Notes: a model not told the origin generated them from the letters alone. A stretch of DNA of 64,000 nt from Hofstenia miamia (GCA_004352715.1 SCFE01000043.1:528734-592733); one strand, 5' to 3'; counted from the first letter of the stretch, positions 24,170-35,597 are shown. Numbers and translations are program-made.

Positions 24170-25221
24170 TAGTTAAAGTAAAAGATTCTTAGCTGTGGAA
24201 TTAGGTAGCGTGTGGTGGACAGCAAAGACGGTGGCGGCGTCCTCTGAGTTTGATTAATTAGCGTTGGTTAATTAGCAAGGCGGTGCGGTGTCATAAAGTG
24301 CAGCGGCTTATGATTTTACCCAGGACGGGTATGCAAGGGGATATCGCGGCAGGTTGCTAACGAAAGGCGGTAGTGATCAAGGAGCGAAACTTTCAAAAGA
24401 GGTGTTATTATGGGCTTTGAACTGCATCTTGTAAAATAGATGAAGGCTCCAAAATGGATTTAATGGGAGTGACAAATTTTCTAATCCCATACTTTGAAAA
24501 GTGAATACCGTTTGTTGAAGAAAGGCCACTGTTTACCACTTTGGGACCTAAACAAAACTGTGTGAATAGCTTAAAAATAGAGTATTTATTATTTTTTCAG
24601 ATAAGTTAAAAGTAATCTTGTTGACTTTTACTACTTCATTGTTGTCTTGAAGCAGTCTGTTGCAAAAAGGTGGGATTTCACTTAGAAAAATCTTAGTTGG
24701 ACTAAAAATATGGTTGATTGCTTTAATAAAATTAGAAAACTTAGCTGCGTAATTAGTTGGGTCCTTGAGGATATCGTCTCTTCCAATTTGCACAAAGACT
24801 GTCTTAATATGTGTTTTTGGATAAAGTTCCAATGTCTGCTGTAGCTCGGACCGGGCTTTTTGTTTTTAATTATATTGCTTGAGCGTAAAAGCCTGAACCT
24901 ACCTAGAATTAAGAAATTAGTACCTAGTTTGATTTTCCGTGGTTTTCTTGGAGGGCGAGAAATAGGATTTTTGCTCGATTCTGATGATTTCATCAGGGTG
25001 CTAGTATTTTCTTTGGGAGCATCTTGTGTGCATGTGCTAAGGGTAGAGGATGAAGGCGTGTGATCCCTTAGAAACGAGTGCAGCGCGAATAACTTTTTTC
25101 GACTGAGAGCCAGGAATGGCGCTACAAGTTTGCAGTGCTGATTATCTTTGTTGACGGTTGAGTCTGTGACGACTTTAATTGCGGAGCGGAGAGCACAATC
25201 AACTGTCTTGAGAGAAGACAT
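24170..25221 (-). pseudogene. LINE copy A ORF1 with SGNH-esterase-like domain, broken
   Basis: The frame begins at ATG 25221 with a charged N-terminal region including KLVAPFLALSRKK. It reaches TNFLILGRFRLLRSS at about residue 100, then shifts frame into KTHIKTVFVQIGRDDILKD (24548-24832). The LILG block and the IGRDD block correspond to the first and third sequence blocks of SGNH/GDSL hydrolases, a domain known in ORF1 of CR1 and some L2 elements. The copy in B2 (36314-36808) reads LILGSSMYREL, so the serine position is lost here (GRF instead of GSS). The ORF1 3' part (about 24170-24420) aligns with 35844-36143 but is not open. It is an inactive copy. Confidence 0.65.
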
Positions 25222-25680
25222 CTATATAATTTTAAAAGTAAAAAGATTTTTAAATCAAGATGAAACTGAAATTTTATTTAATTCCCTAGTTAATTCTATT
25301 ATAATTTACGGCATACAAGTATATGCACGTGAATCAGAAACATCTTTATCTAAACTTAACAACATATACAAGAAAGCGTTTAAATATAAACTTATTACTA
25401 AAAATTAAATATTTTTAACATCATTAAAGCAAAAAACAAAGCATTACATCAAAACATTGAATACTCTCAAAAACATCCACTAAAACAATTCATTAGCAAA
25501 AGAACTGAATACGCTACATTGAAATTAAGAAAAAGCAATCCACCGAAATTATTCTCAACAAAGACCATATTCCCAGATCAATATTTGTAATGTTATTAAT
25601 TATTTTTTAGTTTTATAGTTTGTAGTGTAGTTTACTGTATTGTAAGCTTAATTAAAGTTTATTATTATTATTATTATTAT
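25222..25680 (+). mobile_element. 3' end of a LINE (plus strand)
   Basis: The open frame reads FLNQDETEILFNSLVNSIII then YGIQVYARESETSLSKLNNI, continuing past a stop with KHPLKQFISKRTEYATLKLR. This is the C-terminal end of a non-LTR reverse transcriptase protein ('..YG..vwg....l..l...qkka.R'). It ends at TAATTAAAGTT followed by an ATT repeat. The segment from 25352 is repeated at 25751-26148 across a single N (25750), probably an assembly duplicate. Confidence 0.6.
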
Positions 25681-26148
25681 TACTTCTCACAGCTCGGGGA
25701 ACTCACCTACTACTACTGGGACTACTTTAACATTCTTCAATTTCCACAGNAAACTTAACAACATATACAAGAAAGCGTTTAAATATAAACTTATTACTAA
25801 AAATTAAATATTTTTAACATCATTAAAGCAAAAAACAAAGCATTACATCAAAACATTGAATACTCTCAAAAACATCCACTAAAACAATTCATTAGCAAAA
25901 GAACTGAATACGCTACATTGAAATTAAGAAAAAGCAATCCACCGAAATTATTCTCAACAAAGACCATATTCCCAGATCAATATTTGTAATGTTATTAATT
26001 ATTTTTTAGTTTTATAGTTTGTAGTGTAGTTTACTGTATTGTAAGCTTAATTAAAGTTTATTATTATTATTATTATTATTACTTCTCACAGCTCGGGGAA
26101 CTCACCTACTACTACTGGGACTACTTTAACATTCTTCAATTTCCACAG
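25352..26148. repeat. 398-bp direct repeat across a single N (assembly duplicate)
   Basis: 25352-25749 and 25751-26148 appear identical and are separated only by the N at 25750. The repeated block crosses the end of one LINE, a TTA microsatellite and the end of another LINE. That is expected for two contig ends not merged, not for a mobile element. Confidence 0.85.
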
Positions 26149-26721
26149 CCTTTCTACTTCCTCTGTTAACTCCATGTACTTGTCTATCTTCTCTTTCTTC
26201 TTGCTTTCTACATTTCTGTCGTTTGGTACTGCTATGTCTATCACTGTTACTAATCTTTTCTCTTTGTCTACCACTACTATGTCAGGTCTCCGTGCTTCTA
26301 TTACTTTGCTCGTCTGTATGTTGAAGTCCCACAGTATCTTAACCTTCTCATTTTCTATGACGCCATGCGGCTTGTGCTCATACCACTTGTCTCCTGCTTC
26401 TAACCCATGCTGCCTGCTCAAACTCCAGTGTACCATTCTTCCCACCTTGTTATGCCTGAACTTATACTCATTCTGTGCCAACTTCTCACACACTGCTGTC
26501 AGATGATCTACTGTCTCTGCCTCTTTCTTACATAGCCTACATTTATCACTTACTTCTACTCTTCTGTTTATATGCTTCTTCACCCAGTTTGTTCTTATTG
26601 CTTGATACTGTGCTGCCATTATCAGTGCTTCTGTTTCTCTCTTCAGTCCTGCCTTCTTTAACCACTTGTTGCTCTCTTCTCTGTCACACTTTTCCGTGTT
26701 CCTCCAGTATTCTCCATGCAT
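26086..26721 (-). CDS. RLE-LINE zinc motif and C-terminal endonuclease
   Basis: A 211-residue open frame. KTNWVKKHI-like sequence leads to CRLCKKEAETVDHLTAVC, a CCHC zinc motif. Then RHNKVGRMVHWSLSRQHG, KWYEHKPHGV, KILWDFNIQT, RPDIVVVDKEKRLVTVIDIA and VVPVVVG follow. RPDIVV...VIDIAV is the PD-(D/E)xK core of the restriction-enzyme-like endonuclease found in R2, Dong/R4, NeSL and related LINEs. The enzyme cuts a specific target and primes cDNA synthesis there. It ends at a stop (26086-26088) just before the TAA repeat. Confidence 0.75.
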   Translation of the reverse strand: MHGEYWRNTEKCDREESNKWLKKAGLKRETEALIMAAQYQAIRTNWVKKHINRRVEVSDKCRLCKKEAETVDHLTAVCEKLAQNEYKFRHNKVGRMVHWSLSRQHGLEAGDKWYEHKPHGVIENEKVKILWDFNIQTSKVIEARRPDIVVVDKEKRLVTVIDIAVPNDRNVESKKKEKIDKYMELTEEVERLWKLKNVKVVPVVVGEFPEL

Positions 26722-26859
26722 TGCCTTCTGCCTATGTATTAAATGGCTTTATGATGTTCTGTCCATTAAATGCTGACTTCTGTAGTACCTTCCTTACTCT
26801 CCTCTTGTATTCTTTCCTTAGCCTCATCTTCATTTCCTCGTGATCTGTTCTATCTTTCT

Positions 26860-27743
26860 CTATCACACCTAAGTACCGTACCCCTCTTTGACTTCTTCAA
26901 TCTTATCCCCACTGCTTGTCCTCAAACCCTCCCCATCCACACATTTGCCTCTAGTCATTGTCTAGCTCCCTAAGTTCATTCTTGTTCCATATAACTATTA
27001 TTAAGCTAACTAGAAACAGTAGTGGCGCTAAGCTGTCTCCCTGGAACATACTCCGTCTAAAACTCAAACTATGCCCATCTATCTCAGTCTGCCATTTTCC
27101 CATCTCTCTCTCTCTCTCTAGAAACTCAACCCATTTCTGTGAAACTCCATTAGCCTCTAACGTCTTCAATACCCACTTATGTGATATGCTGTCATATGTC
27201 TTCCTGTAGTCTATCCATGCCATTGCCAAGTTTGTCTTCCTTCTTCTACAATTCTCCACCACTGCCTGGTCTATCAACAACTGATCTTTGCATCCTCTTG
27301 TCTTTGTCCTACATTCCTTCTGCTCCTCTGATATCAACCTGTTCTGTTCTAAGTAACACGCTAGCCCACTTGAAATCACAGAAGTTAGCAATTTCCAAGT
27401 TGTTGGCAGACATGTTATTGGCCTGAAGTTGCTTGCTCACTGCCCTTCTTTGGGTCCTTCTGTATCAGAAATGTCCTTCCCACTACCATCCACTCTGGAC
27501 ACCCACTCACCACACACTCCTCCAATGCTAATGCTAGTCTCTCATGAACACTTGTGAATTTCTTCAGCCAATACCCATGTACCTCATATCTGCCTGGTGC
27601 CTTCCAATTCTTCATATTTTTAGAGCCTCCTTCAGCTTTGCAGTTGTGATTACTTCTTCTTGCCTGACTTCCTTCTGCATCTGCACACTCTCTATCTCTG
27701 GTCCCACACTTCCCCATATATTCTCCCAGAACCTTACTGCATC
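26860..27743 (-). pseudogene. RLE-LINE reverse transcriptase
   Basis: Successive frames give NWKAPGRYEVHGYWLKKFTS and GRTFLIQKDPKKG (27415-27743), [35 protein letters not shown] (first catalytic Asp) and [15 protein letters not shown] (26951-27391), then YLGVIEKDRTDHEEMRLRKE. These are blocks of a non-LTR reverse transcriptase of the type paired with restriction-like nucleases. The YADD-type block falls in a frameshifted part near 26940. Several shifts show that the copy is dead. Confidence 0.75.
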
Positions 27744-28532
27744 NNNNNNNNNNNNNNNNNNNNNNNNNNNNNNNNNNNNNNNNNNNNNNNNNNNNNNNNN
27801 NNNNNNNNNNNNNNNNNNNNNNNNNNNNNNNNNNNNNNNNNNNNNNNNNNNNNNNNNNNNNNNNNNNNNNNNNNNNNNNNNNNNNNNNNNNNNNNNNNNN
27901 NNNNNNNNNNNNNNNNNNNNNNNNNNNNNNNNNNNNNNNNNNNNNNNNNNNNNNNNNNNNNNNNNNNNNNNNNNNNNNNNNNNNNNNNNNNNNNNNNNNN
28001 NNNNNNNNNNNNNNNNNNNNNNNNNNNNNNNNNNNNNNNNNNNNNNNNNNNNNNNNNNNNNNNNNNNNNNNNNNNNNNNNNNNNNNNNNNNNNNNNNNNN
28101 NNNNNNNNNNNNNNNNNNNNNNNNNNNNNNNNNNNNNNNNNNNNNNNNNNNNNNNNNNNNNNNNNNNNNNNNNNNNNNNNNNNNNNNNNNNNNNNNNNNN
28201 NNNNNNNNNNNNNNNNNNNNNNNNNNNNNNNNNNNNNNNNNNNNNNNNNNNNNNNNNNNNNNNNNNNNNNNNNNNNNNNNNNNNNNNNNNNNNNNNNNNN
28301 NNNNNNNNNNNNNNNNNNNNNNNNNNNNNNNNNNNNNNNNNNNNNNNNNNNNNNNNNNNNNNNNNNNNNNNNNNNNNNNNNNNNNNNNNNNNNNNNNNNN
28401 NNNNNNNNNNNNNNNNNNNNNNNNNNNNNNNNNNNNNNNNNNNNNNNNNNNNNNNNNNNNNNNNNNNNNNNNNNNNNNNNNNNNNNNNNNNNNNNNNNNN
28501 NNNNNNNNNNNNNNNNNNNNNNNNNNNNNNNN
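27744..28532. other. Assembly gap (789 N) inside the RLE-LINE
   Basis: Both flanks belong to the same LINE ORF, so the missing sequence should be the region between the N-terminal domain and reverse transcriptase. Confidence 0.95.
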
Positions 28533-28903
28533 TCACCTATTTCTTCCTTCATCTTTTCCTTGATTGGTGCTTCAGTTTCTGCGTCCACTGTTTCTGCTTC
28601 TTGCGCCACTTCTGCCTCAACGTCTATCACTTCATCTCCCCTTTGCTTAGCCTGTTCAACTCTCTTTTTCCCTTTACTCTCATCCAACTGTAACTTTTGC
28701 ACTTGTCCTGCAAGCCTCTGCTCTGTAACTTCTAATCCTGTTCCTGCCTTCCTCCTTTCTACCAACATTCTCTTCCTGTAACCCCTCTCATCTTGCCTGT
28801 TTCTTCTGTAACACTCCAATGCTGTCCTGTTCTGCTCATCTGTCCATTTGTGCCGTTGTCCATTGGTCTGTGTGGAGTCCACCTGACCGGAGATTCTTCG
28901 CAC
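28533..28903 (-). pseudogene. RLE-LINE N-terminal region
   Basis: The open frame starts at a GTG codon and reads HKWTDEQNRTALECYRRNRQ, then RGYRKRMLVERRKAG, then EQRLAGQVQKL, followed by an acidic stretch rich in Glu and Ala, and then enters the gap. The WTDEQ...ERGYRKRM...TEQRLA pattern is the Myb-like N-terminal DNA-binding region of these elements as I remember it. No ATG is in frame, so the true start is upstream or lost through the 45-bp difference described under findings. Confidence 0.65.
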
Positions 28904-28984
28904 CCTCTGACCATTTAAGGCCTTAAATATTTCCCATTGTACAAGTTTATTATATATTTAATTTATTATATTTAATTATATATT

Positions 28985-30221
28985 TAAAGAATGCATAAGA
29001 AATAATTATTTTCCGAATTACTTAAAATTACTCATGTTACTTCCATATTTAAGAAAAACGATCCGGTATTTACGAAAAATTTCAACCACATCTCTAATAA
29101 TGAAAGTATTTGAGAAATTATTGCACAATCCAACAACAGAACACTTAAATAAATACAATCTTTTGTCAAATGCTCAATTTGGATTTCGAGAAAATTTTCA
29201 ACTACTGATTACTTTTAAAAGTAACAGAGACTTTGAGATCTTTAGTTGACGCAAATAAATGCGTAGCTATTGCTTGCTTAGACTTTTCTAAAACTTTGGA
29301 GTCTATTAATCATAGCATACTCATAGAAAAATTAGCATAGATGGGATTTTCACATAATAGCAGAAATTTGACAACTAGTTATTTGAAGCATATATATTAG
29401 AAAGTAAAGATAAGCGATGTTTTTTTGAGATTGGTCAGTTGCAAATAATAGTGTTCCTCAAGGAACAATTCTTGGTCCTCTTCTTTTTAGTATATATGTA
29501 AATGATATGCACCTGGAAATTGAATTTATGGCATTAAATTGTAACAAATTATGTACGTATTTAAGGATGCACAGGTTGTCTATAAATGAAGATAAAACTG
29601 AATTTTGGTATTTTGCAGCCCACAAAAATAATTACGTTTCAGCCTTAACCCTTAATCTCAATAACATTTAGCATTCTAATTGTAGATCAGAGTGGCAAAC
29701 AGGTAACATATTTTGACTCACGACAAGACCCATAGTGTGTTGACCCACGATCTGATCCATGGGTCAGACAGGCAGATTTTGACCCAAGTTGTATTTGCAA
29801 ATGTTTGACAAAAATAACATGAATAGTAGATTGCATACTAAATGGAAATTCATGGTTAGTTTTCCACTAATATTTCAGGGAAATCCTTCAAACAATACAT
29901 TTCTCTGACCCGGCAATTTTTAACTTTTTACCCATAACCAAAATAGACCTGGGAAAGTGTGACCCACAACCCGACCCGACCCAACTTTTCCTTTACATAA
30001 CCCGCGTGTCGGGTCGGTTCGACCCGTTTGCCACCCTGCTGTAGTTAATTTCAATTACATAGGAGTAATTTTTATTCTAAACTAAATGTTGAATCTCACA
30101 TTAATGCAATAGTTCGAAAATTAGCCATCGGTATAAGAAATATGTCAATGATAGCAATGCAATTACCAGCGTGTGCAATAATTCAATTTTTTCATGCATT
30201 TATTATGAGTCATATAAATTA
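28985..30221 (+). mobile_element. CR1/L2-like LINE copy D, first part (plus strand)
   Basis: Decayed reverse transcriptase of the same family as copy A but on the plus strand. FEKLLHN, NAQFGFRENFQ (29034-29249), VPQGTILGPLLFSIYVND (about 29455-29510) and a stretch with NEDKTEFWYFAAH lie in shifting frames. An hAT-like MITE (29689-30038) interrupts it. At 30221 the frame stops at MSHINY and resumes at 37033 with ANILFADIKY. The two parts are one LINE split by the element at 30222-37030. Confidence 0.75.
29689..30038. mobile_element. hAT-like MITE in LINE copy D
   Basis: The ends are CAGAGTGGCAAACAGGT and, on the minus strand, CAGGGTGGCAAACGGGT. They are flanked by an imperfect 8-base duplication (TTGTAGAT at 29681 and CTGTAGTT at 30039, six of eight matching). 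Terminal CAGxGTGGC plus 8-base duplications is typical of hAT elements. The inside is rich in GACCC/GGGTC motifs and encodes nothing. Removing it rejoins the LINE reading near VVNFNYIGVIF. Confidence 0.65.
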
Positions 30222-30574
30222 TCGTATTCACCCGTGTATAAGCCGCATCCGTAGATAAGCCGCACCCTGAGTTTGGGAGATTTTTAGGAAAAAAAATTGT
30301 TTGAGCAAAATAATAATTCGCAAACACTGAATCAATGAAACACATATATTTACATTATTCAAATATTGTTTACAACTTTGAAGTAAACTTTTAAGTCCGA
30401 TTTGTGTATTTAATAAGTTAATAACTGCAACAAGAAAAGTACTAACGTATCTTCAATTATTGCTAAGAGTTCATTTTAAAATCCATCAAATTCTTCCCTT
30501 TCGCTCTCTCCAAATAGTCTGTCCTACTCATCTTCATCTATGTGCAAATTAGATATCTTCGTGAGAAGTTTTTC

Positions 30575-33357
30575 AAGATAAGATAAGATAAGATAATTTA
30601 TAAATGAGTTTTAAGATAAGATAAGATAAGATAAGATAATCTATATTCATTTGAATTTTTTTACAATATTTTACTGATATTTCAAATGAATAGCGTCATT
30701 AACTACTATGTACAAAAAAATGAATAATAACAAAAATGAAATAAATAAAACAACACTGTCTAAAAAATACACTGACTACGGATAGCTTACTAATTTCGAT
30801 TTATTGTATAATCGTTATTATAAAATTTAAATCCTATCCATGTTCTACCTGATATAAACTTTTGTTTGAGAAATAATAATTTTAATTCTTTTTTGAATTT
30901 TTTAAGGTTGTCTATTATTTTCATTTCTTTTGGCAATATATTCCAGTTATAAATTGCAGTATTAATAAAGGATTGACTCATGATATTTTTATTAAATTTA
31001 ATACGTGAGTAGTTTTTTGTTCGTTTATTTTGCTTCAGACAATCTGTCGAAAATGAGAATGATATCTCGTTGTAGGGTGGTATTTTCTTTANAAATATTA
31101 TTTTGTATTTTTTCTATGACGCTATTTAATAAGTCATCAATTCTGCAATTGTCAAACACTTATTAAATAAAGACTTTTTTATTCTTGTTCATTTGAATTT
31201 TTTACAATATTTAACTGATATTTCAAATGAATAGCGTTATTAACTACTAAGTACAATAAAAATGAATAACAAAAATTAAAAAAGACACTGGCTACGGATA
31301 TTTTACTAATTTCGATTTATTGTATAGTCGTTATTATAAAATTTAAATCCTATCCATAATCTACCTGATATAAACTTTTGTTTGAGAATTAATGATTTTA
31401 ATTCTTTCTTGAATTTTATTAGGTTGTCTATTATTTTCATTTCTTTTGGCAATATATTCCAGTTATAAATTAATAAAGGATTGACTCATATTTTTATTGA
31501 TCTTAACACGTTAATAGTTTTTTGATCATTTATTTTGCTTCAGAGAGTCTGTCGAAAATGAGAATGTTATCTCGTCGTAGGGTGGAATTTTGTTTATGAA
31601 TTTGAAGAAATAAATAATAATATTGTAAATAATTAACTTTTGTGGAAAAAGAATAGATTTAGAAATATATTATCTTGTTTTAGAAGAGTTTTTATTACAA
31701 ACATTTAATGCCCATTTTAGTTGAACTCGAAGCTTTTTTAACATTTGGCTGTGTACATTAGTATATAAGATATTAGCATAGTTTAAATTACTCATAACAA
31801 ATGCATGAAACATTTCAATTACTGCAATTGGGGTAACTGTTGGGAAACATGGGATATCTTTCTAATACCTACAGCCATTTTTTTAATAATAGTATTTATT
31901 TGCGACGTGAAATTAAGATTTGAATCTATTATTACTCCTAGATATTTAAACTTATTAACAGGTATAACAGATGAATTATTGAAAGTAATTGAATAGGCAG
32001 AGATGTCCGTTTTTTTTCTAAAAGGTTGCATTATGCAAAATTCAGTTTTTTTCACGTTACTACGCAATCTATGCATATTAAAATAGTTGCTCAATTTTAT
32101 ACAATTCGATTCAATAACTTTTACAGTTTTACCTAAGGATTTATTTCCACAGTAAATAGATGTATCATCGGCGTATTGTGTTATTTCGCAGTCAGTAATT
32201 TCCTTCATGTCATTCACATAAATATTAAATAGCAGGGGACCTAGTATGGTTCCTTGAGGTACCCCATTATTGACAGACAACCAATTTGAAAAACTATCAT
32301 TTAATTTAACTCGCTGAAGTCTATTACTTAAGTAATTAGATATAAGGTGAGAACTGTTAAAAAACCAATATTTTTTTATTAATATCTCATGATTAATAGA
32401 ATCTAATGCTTTTGAGAGGTCAAGACAGGCAATCGAAACAAAATTATTAGAGTCTAATCATGTTCTCCATTTTTCTGTCGCTTATATAAGTGCGTTTGAT
32501 GTTGACTAATTTTTTCTGAAACCAAATTGTGATTTGGACCATAGTTTATTATTTAAATAAAGTGTAATTTATTCGTGTAATAGTCTTTCAAATATTTGAC
32601 TGATTGGTGATGTAATAGATATAGGTCGATAGTTTTTGGGACACTTTGAGTCGTCTTTTTGTAAATTGGAGTAATATGAGCCTGTTTCAAGAAATCGGGA
32701 AAAATATTCCATTTTAAGCATTCATTAAAGATATAATTTAAAGGTTCGGCAATATATTTCGCATTGTTTCTTAGTAAATATATTGGAATTTTCGAAGGGC
32801 CACTTGACTTGTTTGATTTTAGTTNTGGAGTAATATGAGCCTGTTTCAAGAAATCGGGAAAAATATTCCATTTTAAGCATTCATTAAAGATATAATTTAA
32901 AGGTTCGGCAATATATTTCGCATTGTTTTTTAGTAACCATATTGGAATTTTTTGATTTTAGTTTCTTGATTGCTTTAATTACTTCAAAACTTGTTATAAA
33001 GCGAAAACCAAATTCAGGGATGTGCCTATTAGGAATCATTTCCTGGAATTTTGTTTGAGGACCGTCGTAATTACCTAGGTTTGCAAATGTTTGATTTAAA
33101 ATATTGGAAATTTCAAAATCAGAGACGTATTGATTTCCATCGGGGTCTACAATTTTTTCTATGGGAGAAGATTTTGATTTGGTACAATTCGAGACTTCGT
33201 TAATCAATCTCCATTTACTCTTTTGATTCGGTAATTTTCTATATTCATTTTTAATATACTCATTGTAAGCTTTACGATTTTCTATATTAGAAATATTTCT
33301 AGCTTTTTTGTATAATGTTCTTTGACTTTACGTCTGAACCTAGAGATAACGTATTTT
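30575..33357 (-). mobile_element. LINE copies B0 and B1 (3' ends, minus strand)
   Basis: Two 3' pieces of the copy A family. B0 (about 30600-31180) has the C-terminal frame MSQSFINTAIYNWNILPKEM (30790-30981) and a (GATAA)n tail at 30575-30645. B1 (about 31185-33357) has the same C-terminal sequence decayed, then a reverse transcriptase (31819-32280), upstream RT and linker (32553-33207). The two 3' ends differ at several percent of positions, so they are separate insertions rather than an assembly duplicate. A single N at 31092 lies in B0. A block is repeated across the N at 32825. Confidence 0.65.
31819..32280 (-). CDS. LINE copy B1 reverse transcriptase segment
   Basis: A 153-residue open frame with NNGVPQGTILGPLLFNIYVN, QYADDTSIY (catalytic YADD) and FKYLGVIIDSNLNF, the core and thumb of a CR1/L2-type reverse transcriptase. 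It is more intact than the same part of copy A. The upstream first catalytic block is in another frame near 32400 (SLDLSKALDSINHEIL-like), so the gene as a whole is broken. Confidence 0.7.
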   Translation of the reverse strand: MSVNNGVPQGTILGPLLFNIYVNDMKEITDCEITQYADDTSIYCGNKSLGKTVKVIESNCIKLSNYFNMHRLRSNVKKTEFCIMQPFRKKTDISAYSITFNNSSVIPVNKFKYLGVIIDSNLNFTSQINTIIKKMAVGIRKISHVSQQLPQLQ

Positions 33358-33864
33358 TTAGATCGTCCACTGAATCTTTATCTTATCATAGAGCGGAATT
33401 TCGTTAGCGACTTTGAAAAATAATGTAGCAATATTGATTTGTATTAATTGTTGAGGAGAAGGACACGTTTCCAAAATATAATTTTTTGTGTTACTAGAAT
33501 TTCTTTTGCAAACATTTAGAGCCCATTTATATTGCAGGTGAAGTATATTTATCCTTAATGTGTTCAAATTTGAAAATAGTACACTCCCGTAATTTAGGTG
33601 GCTCATAACAAATGCGTGGAATAGCTGAATTATTACATGAGGAGGTAATAGGTCAGCAACCTGAAAAATAGTTTTTATGCCAGCAGCAATTTTTTTCTGT
33701 GTAGATTTAATGTGCTCTGAAAATGAAAGTTTTGAATCAATTATTATTCCTAAATATTTGAAAGTATCAATTGCAGAAATAGTTGCATTTTTGATAGTCA
33801 AATTTTTATTTGTATGCAAGTTATTGTTGAAGGAGGGGTTCATTATGCAATTATGTACTATCAA
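33358..33864 (-). CDS. LINE copy B2 reverse transcriptase C-terminal segment
   Basis: A 168-residue open frame starting after the YADD block: DTFKYLGIIIDSKLSFSEHI, GIKTIFQVADLLPPHVIIQL, FVMSHLNYGSVLF and QYKWALNVCKRNS. This is the thumb and C-terminal domain of the CR1/L2-type enzyme. It stops at 33358, where the next LINE copy starts. Confidence 0.65.
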   Translation of the reverse strand: MIVHNCIMNPSFNNNLHTNKNLTIKNATISAIDTFKYLGIIIDSKLSFSEHIKSTQKKIAAGIKTIFQVADLLPPHVIIQLFHAFVMSHLNYGSVLFSNLNTLRINILHLQYKWALNVCKRNSSNTKNYILETCPSPQQLIQINIATLFFKVANEIPLYDKIKIQWTI

Positions 33865-35080
33865 AGGACAAACCCATACGCTTTAGTTTTTTATTAGTAT
33901 GTTATGGTCGATTGAATCAAATGCCTTAGAGAGATCTAAGCATGCAATAGCAACATATTGTTGATCATCCAATGAATTTCGCCAGTTCTATGTTGCCTGA
34001 ATAAGGGCATCATTTGTTGAAAAACCTCTTCTAAATCCAAATTGGATTGCAGAAAGCAAATCATGTTTTTTAATATGCTCGAGCATATGATTGAATATTA
34101 GTTTTTCAAAAACTTTACTTATTGGTGTCGTGATTGAAATAGCCTTTAATTTAGTGGGCATGTTTCATCATTTTTTTGTAAAGGGAGTAACATGTGCTTC
34201 TTTTAAGCAATCTGGGAATGCTTTGGATTTAATGCATTCATTAAAAATGTAGTTAGGGAGAATGCTAATTGAGTGTGCAGTTTCCTTAAGTATCCATGTG
34301 GGAATATTTGACTGCCCACTTGATTTGCGGATTTCAATTTGTTTAAAGCTTTGAGCATTTCATAACTAGTCGTAAATCTAAAAGTAAAATCGGGTGCATG
34401 AGGCTTTTCACTTTCAACAAATTTTACATTATCCCCACACTAATTGCCCAAATTTACGAATGATTTGTTTAAAATATTGGAGATGTGATAAGGATCCTTC
34501 TGCAATTTGCCGTAATCGTCTGTTATAGCTATGATCTTATTGATGCCACGTTTATTGCGATTAGTCAGATTATGAATAAAACTCAATTTAGATTTTTGGA
34601 ATAGCATTCCATTATAACCTTTTTTTATATACGCGTTATAGGCCTTACGATTTGCTATATTACAAATGTTCCTACCTCTCTTATAATGGTTAAAATTTAC
34701 TTCACATTGGTTATTTAAGAAGTCTTTATATGCTTGATTTTTCGCGCGAATAAGTGTTTTACAATGGTCCGTAATCCACCCCTTAAAATTTTTTCAGTTA
34801 TCACTTGCTTTAGATTTATTAGGATTTGATAAAATACGTTTTTCAGGGTAATATAAGCTTACATAATGTTCAAAAACTTCTAAGAGCTTACCCATCATTG
34901 CATTGGGTTCGGTTGCCGTATAAACACACTGCCTGCTTTGATTTTTAAGTGCAGATTTTAGTTTATTTAAATTATCTTTTTTCGAATTCAGGTTGTAACA
35001 CATGTTTTCGATATATTTCCACTAGTCTTAGTTCCACTGATTGATACTATGCAATGATCTTAGAAAGGGCACTCCGTTGA

Positions 35081-35597
35081 CTAAAATTTAAAATTAGAAT
35101 CGGATATTTCGGATGTAATGATGTAGTCAATTATTGTCCGAGAATTATGAGTCAGTCTAGTGGGAATTTTTTTGTTTGCAGAATTCAAATTATGCGCGTT
35201 TAGTAAAGAATCAAATTTTGCTTTTTCAGAGTTGACAAGATAGTTAATATTCCAATCTCCGAGTAAAAGAATATCCTTATTTTCAGCACAAGCGATGGAT
35301 AATTCAGTTTCTATTTGCTTGATAAATTCTGTCATATACTTTTTTTAGGGGCAATAGGACACATTGAGTAATTGTTTTTTGTAGTGGATTTTTTAATTCA
35401 ATCCACAAACTTTCAAATTTAGAATTACAATTTGCGATATTGTGTCGGAATTTTAGATTATATATTTTGGGAACAAGAAATAAGACACCGCCACATTTGA
35501 CCTTTTCTAAGAAATTGTTTAAAGCTCTATCCCTACGAAATAATTTGTAAATCAAACTATCAAATGACCAATTTGAATCAGGATCATCTCTAGACAA
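35081..35597 (-). pseudogene. LINE copy B2 endonuclease domain
   Basis: Two overlapping frames (35304-35597 and 35081-35335) give YKLFRRDRALNNF, GGVLFLVPK, ESLWIELKNP, then LLGDWNINYL and RTIIDYIITSE. These are the middle and end blocks of the APE-type LINE endonuclease. The family's first blocks lie just upstream (35600-35690) with stops. One frameshift separates the halves. Confidence 0.65.

Larger units (their letters stand above)
19638..25221 (-). mobile_element. CR1/L2-like LINE, nearly full length but decayed (copy A)
   Basis: A minus-strand non-LTR retrotransposon. Its 5' end is at about 25221 and its 3' end at 19638, ending in GATAA-type repeats. In order it holds ORF1 with esterase-like blocks (25221 to about 24170), ORF2 with an APE-type endonuclease (23831-23019), a linker (22975-22223), reverse transcriptase (about 22200-20810) and a C-terminal domain with ITAIRTWN-like sequence (19640-20075). 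It is broken by frameshifts, by a 154-N gap (22317-22470) whose two flanks repeat each other, and by a foreign LINE fragment (about 20080-20805). At least five related copies or fragments lie elsewhere in this window. Confidence 0.8.
26070..28930 (-). mobile_element. LINE with restriction-like endonuclease (Dong/R4/NeSL-type)
   Basis: A minus-strand non-LTR retrotransposon with one long broken ORF, ending in GAGCTGTGAGAAG then a TAA repeat. It is much richer in GC than the flanking DNA. The order is: N-terminal region (28903 to 28533), a 789-N gap (27744-28532), reverse transcriptase (27743 to about 26860), a zinc-binding motif and a C-terminal endonuclease (26721 to 26086). The endonuclease type and TAA tail recall Dong, which inserts in TAA repeats. 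Two other pieces of the family lie at 52238-52480 and 53990-54220, both beside TAA repeats. Confidence 0.8.

Noticed and set aside
26174-27426. Plus-strand frames rich in Leu and Ser, looking like membrane proteins
   Set aside because: They are antisense shadows of the RLE-LINE coding region on the minus strand.
30575-30645. (GATAA)n tract considered as a CRISPR-like or regulatory array
   Set aside because: It is a simple microsatellite tail of a LINE copy with no spacers; the same tail ends the other copies at 19638, 37610 and 42920.
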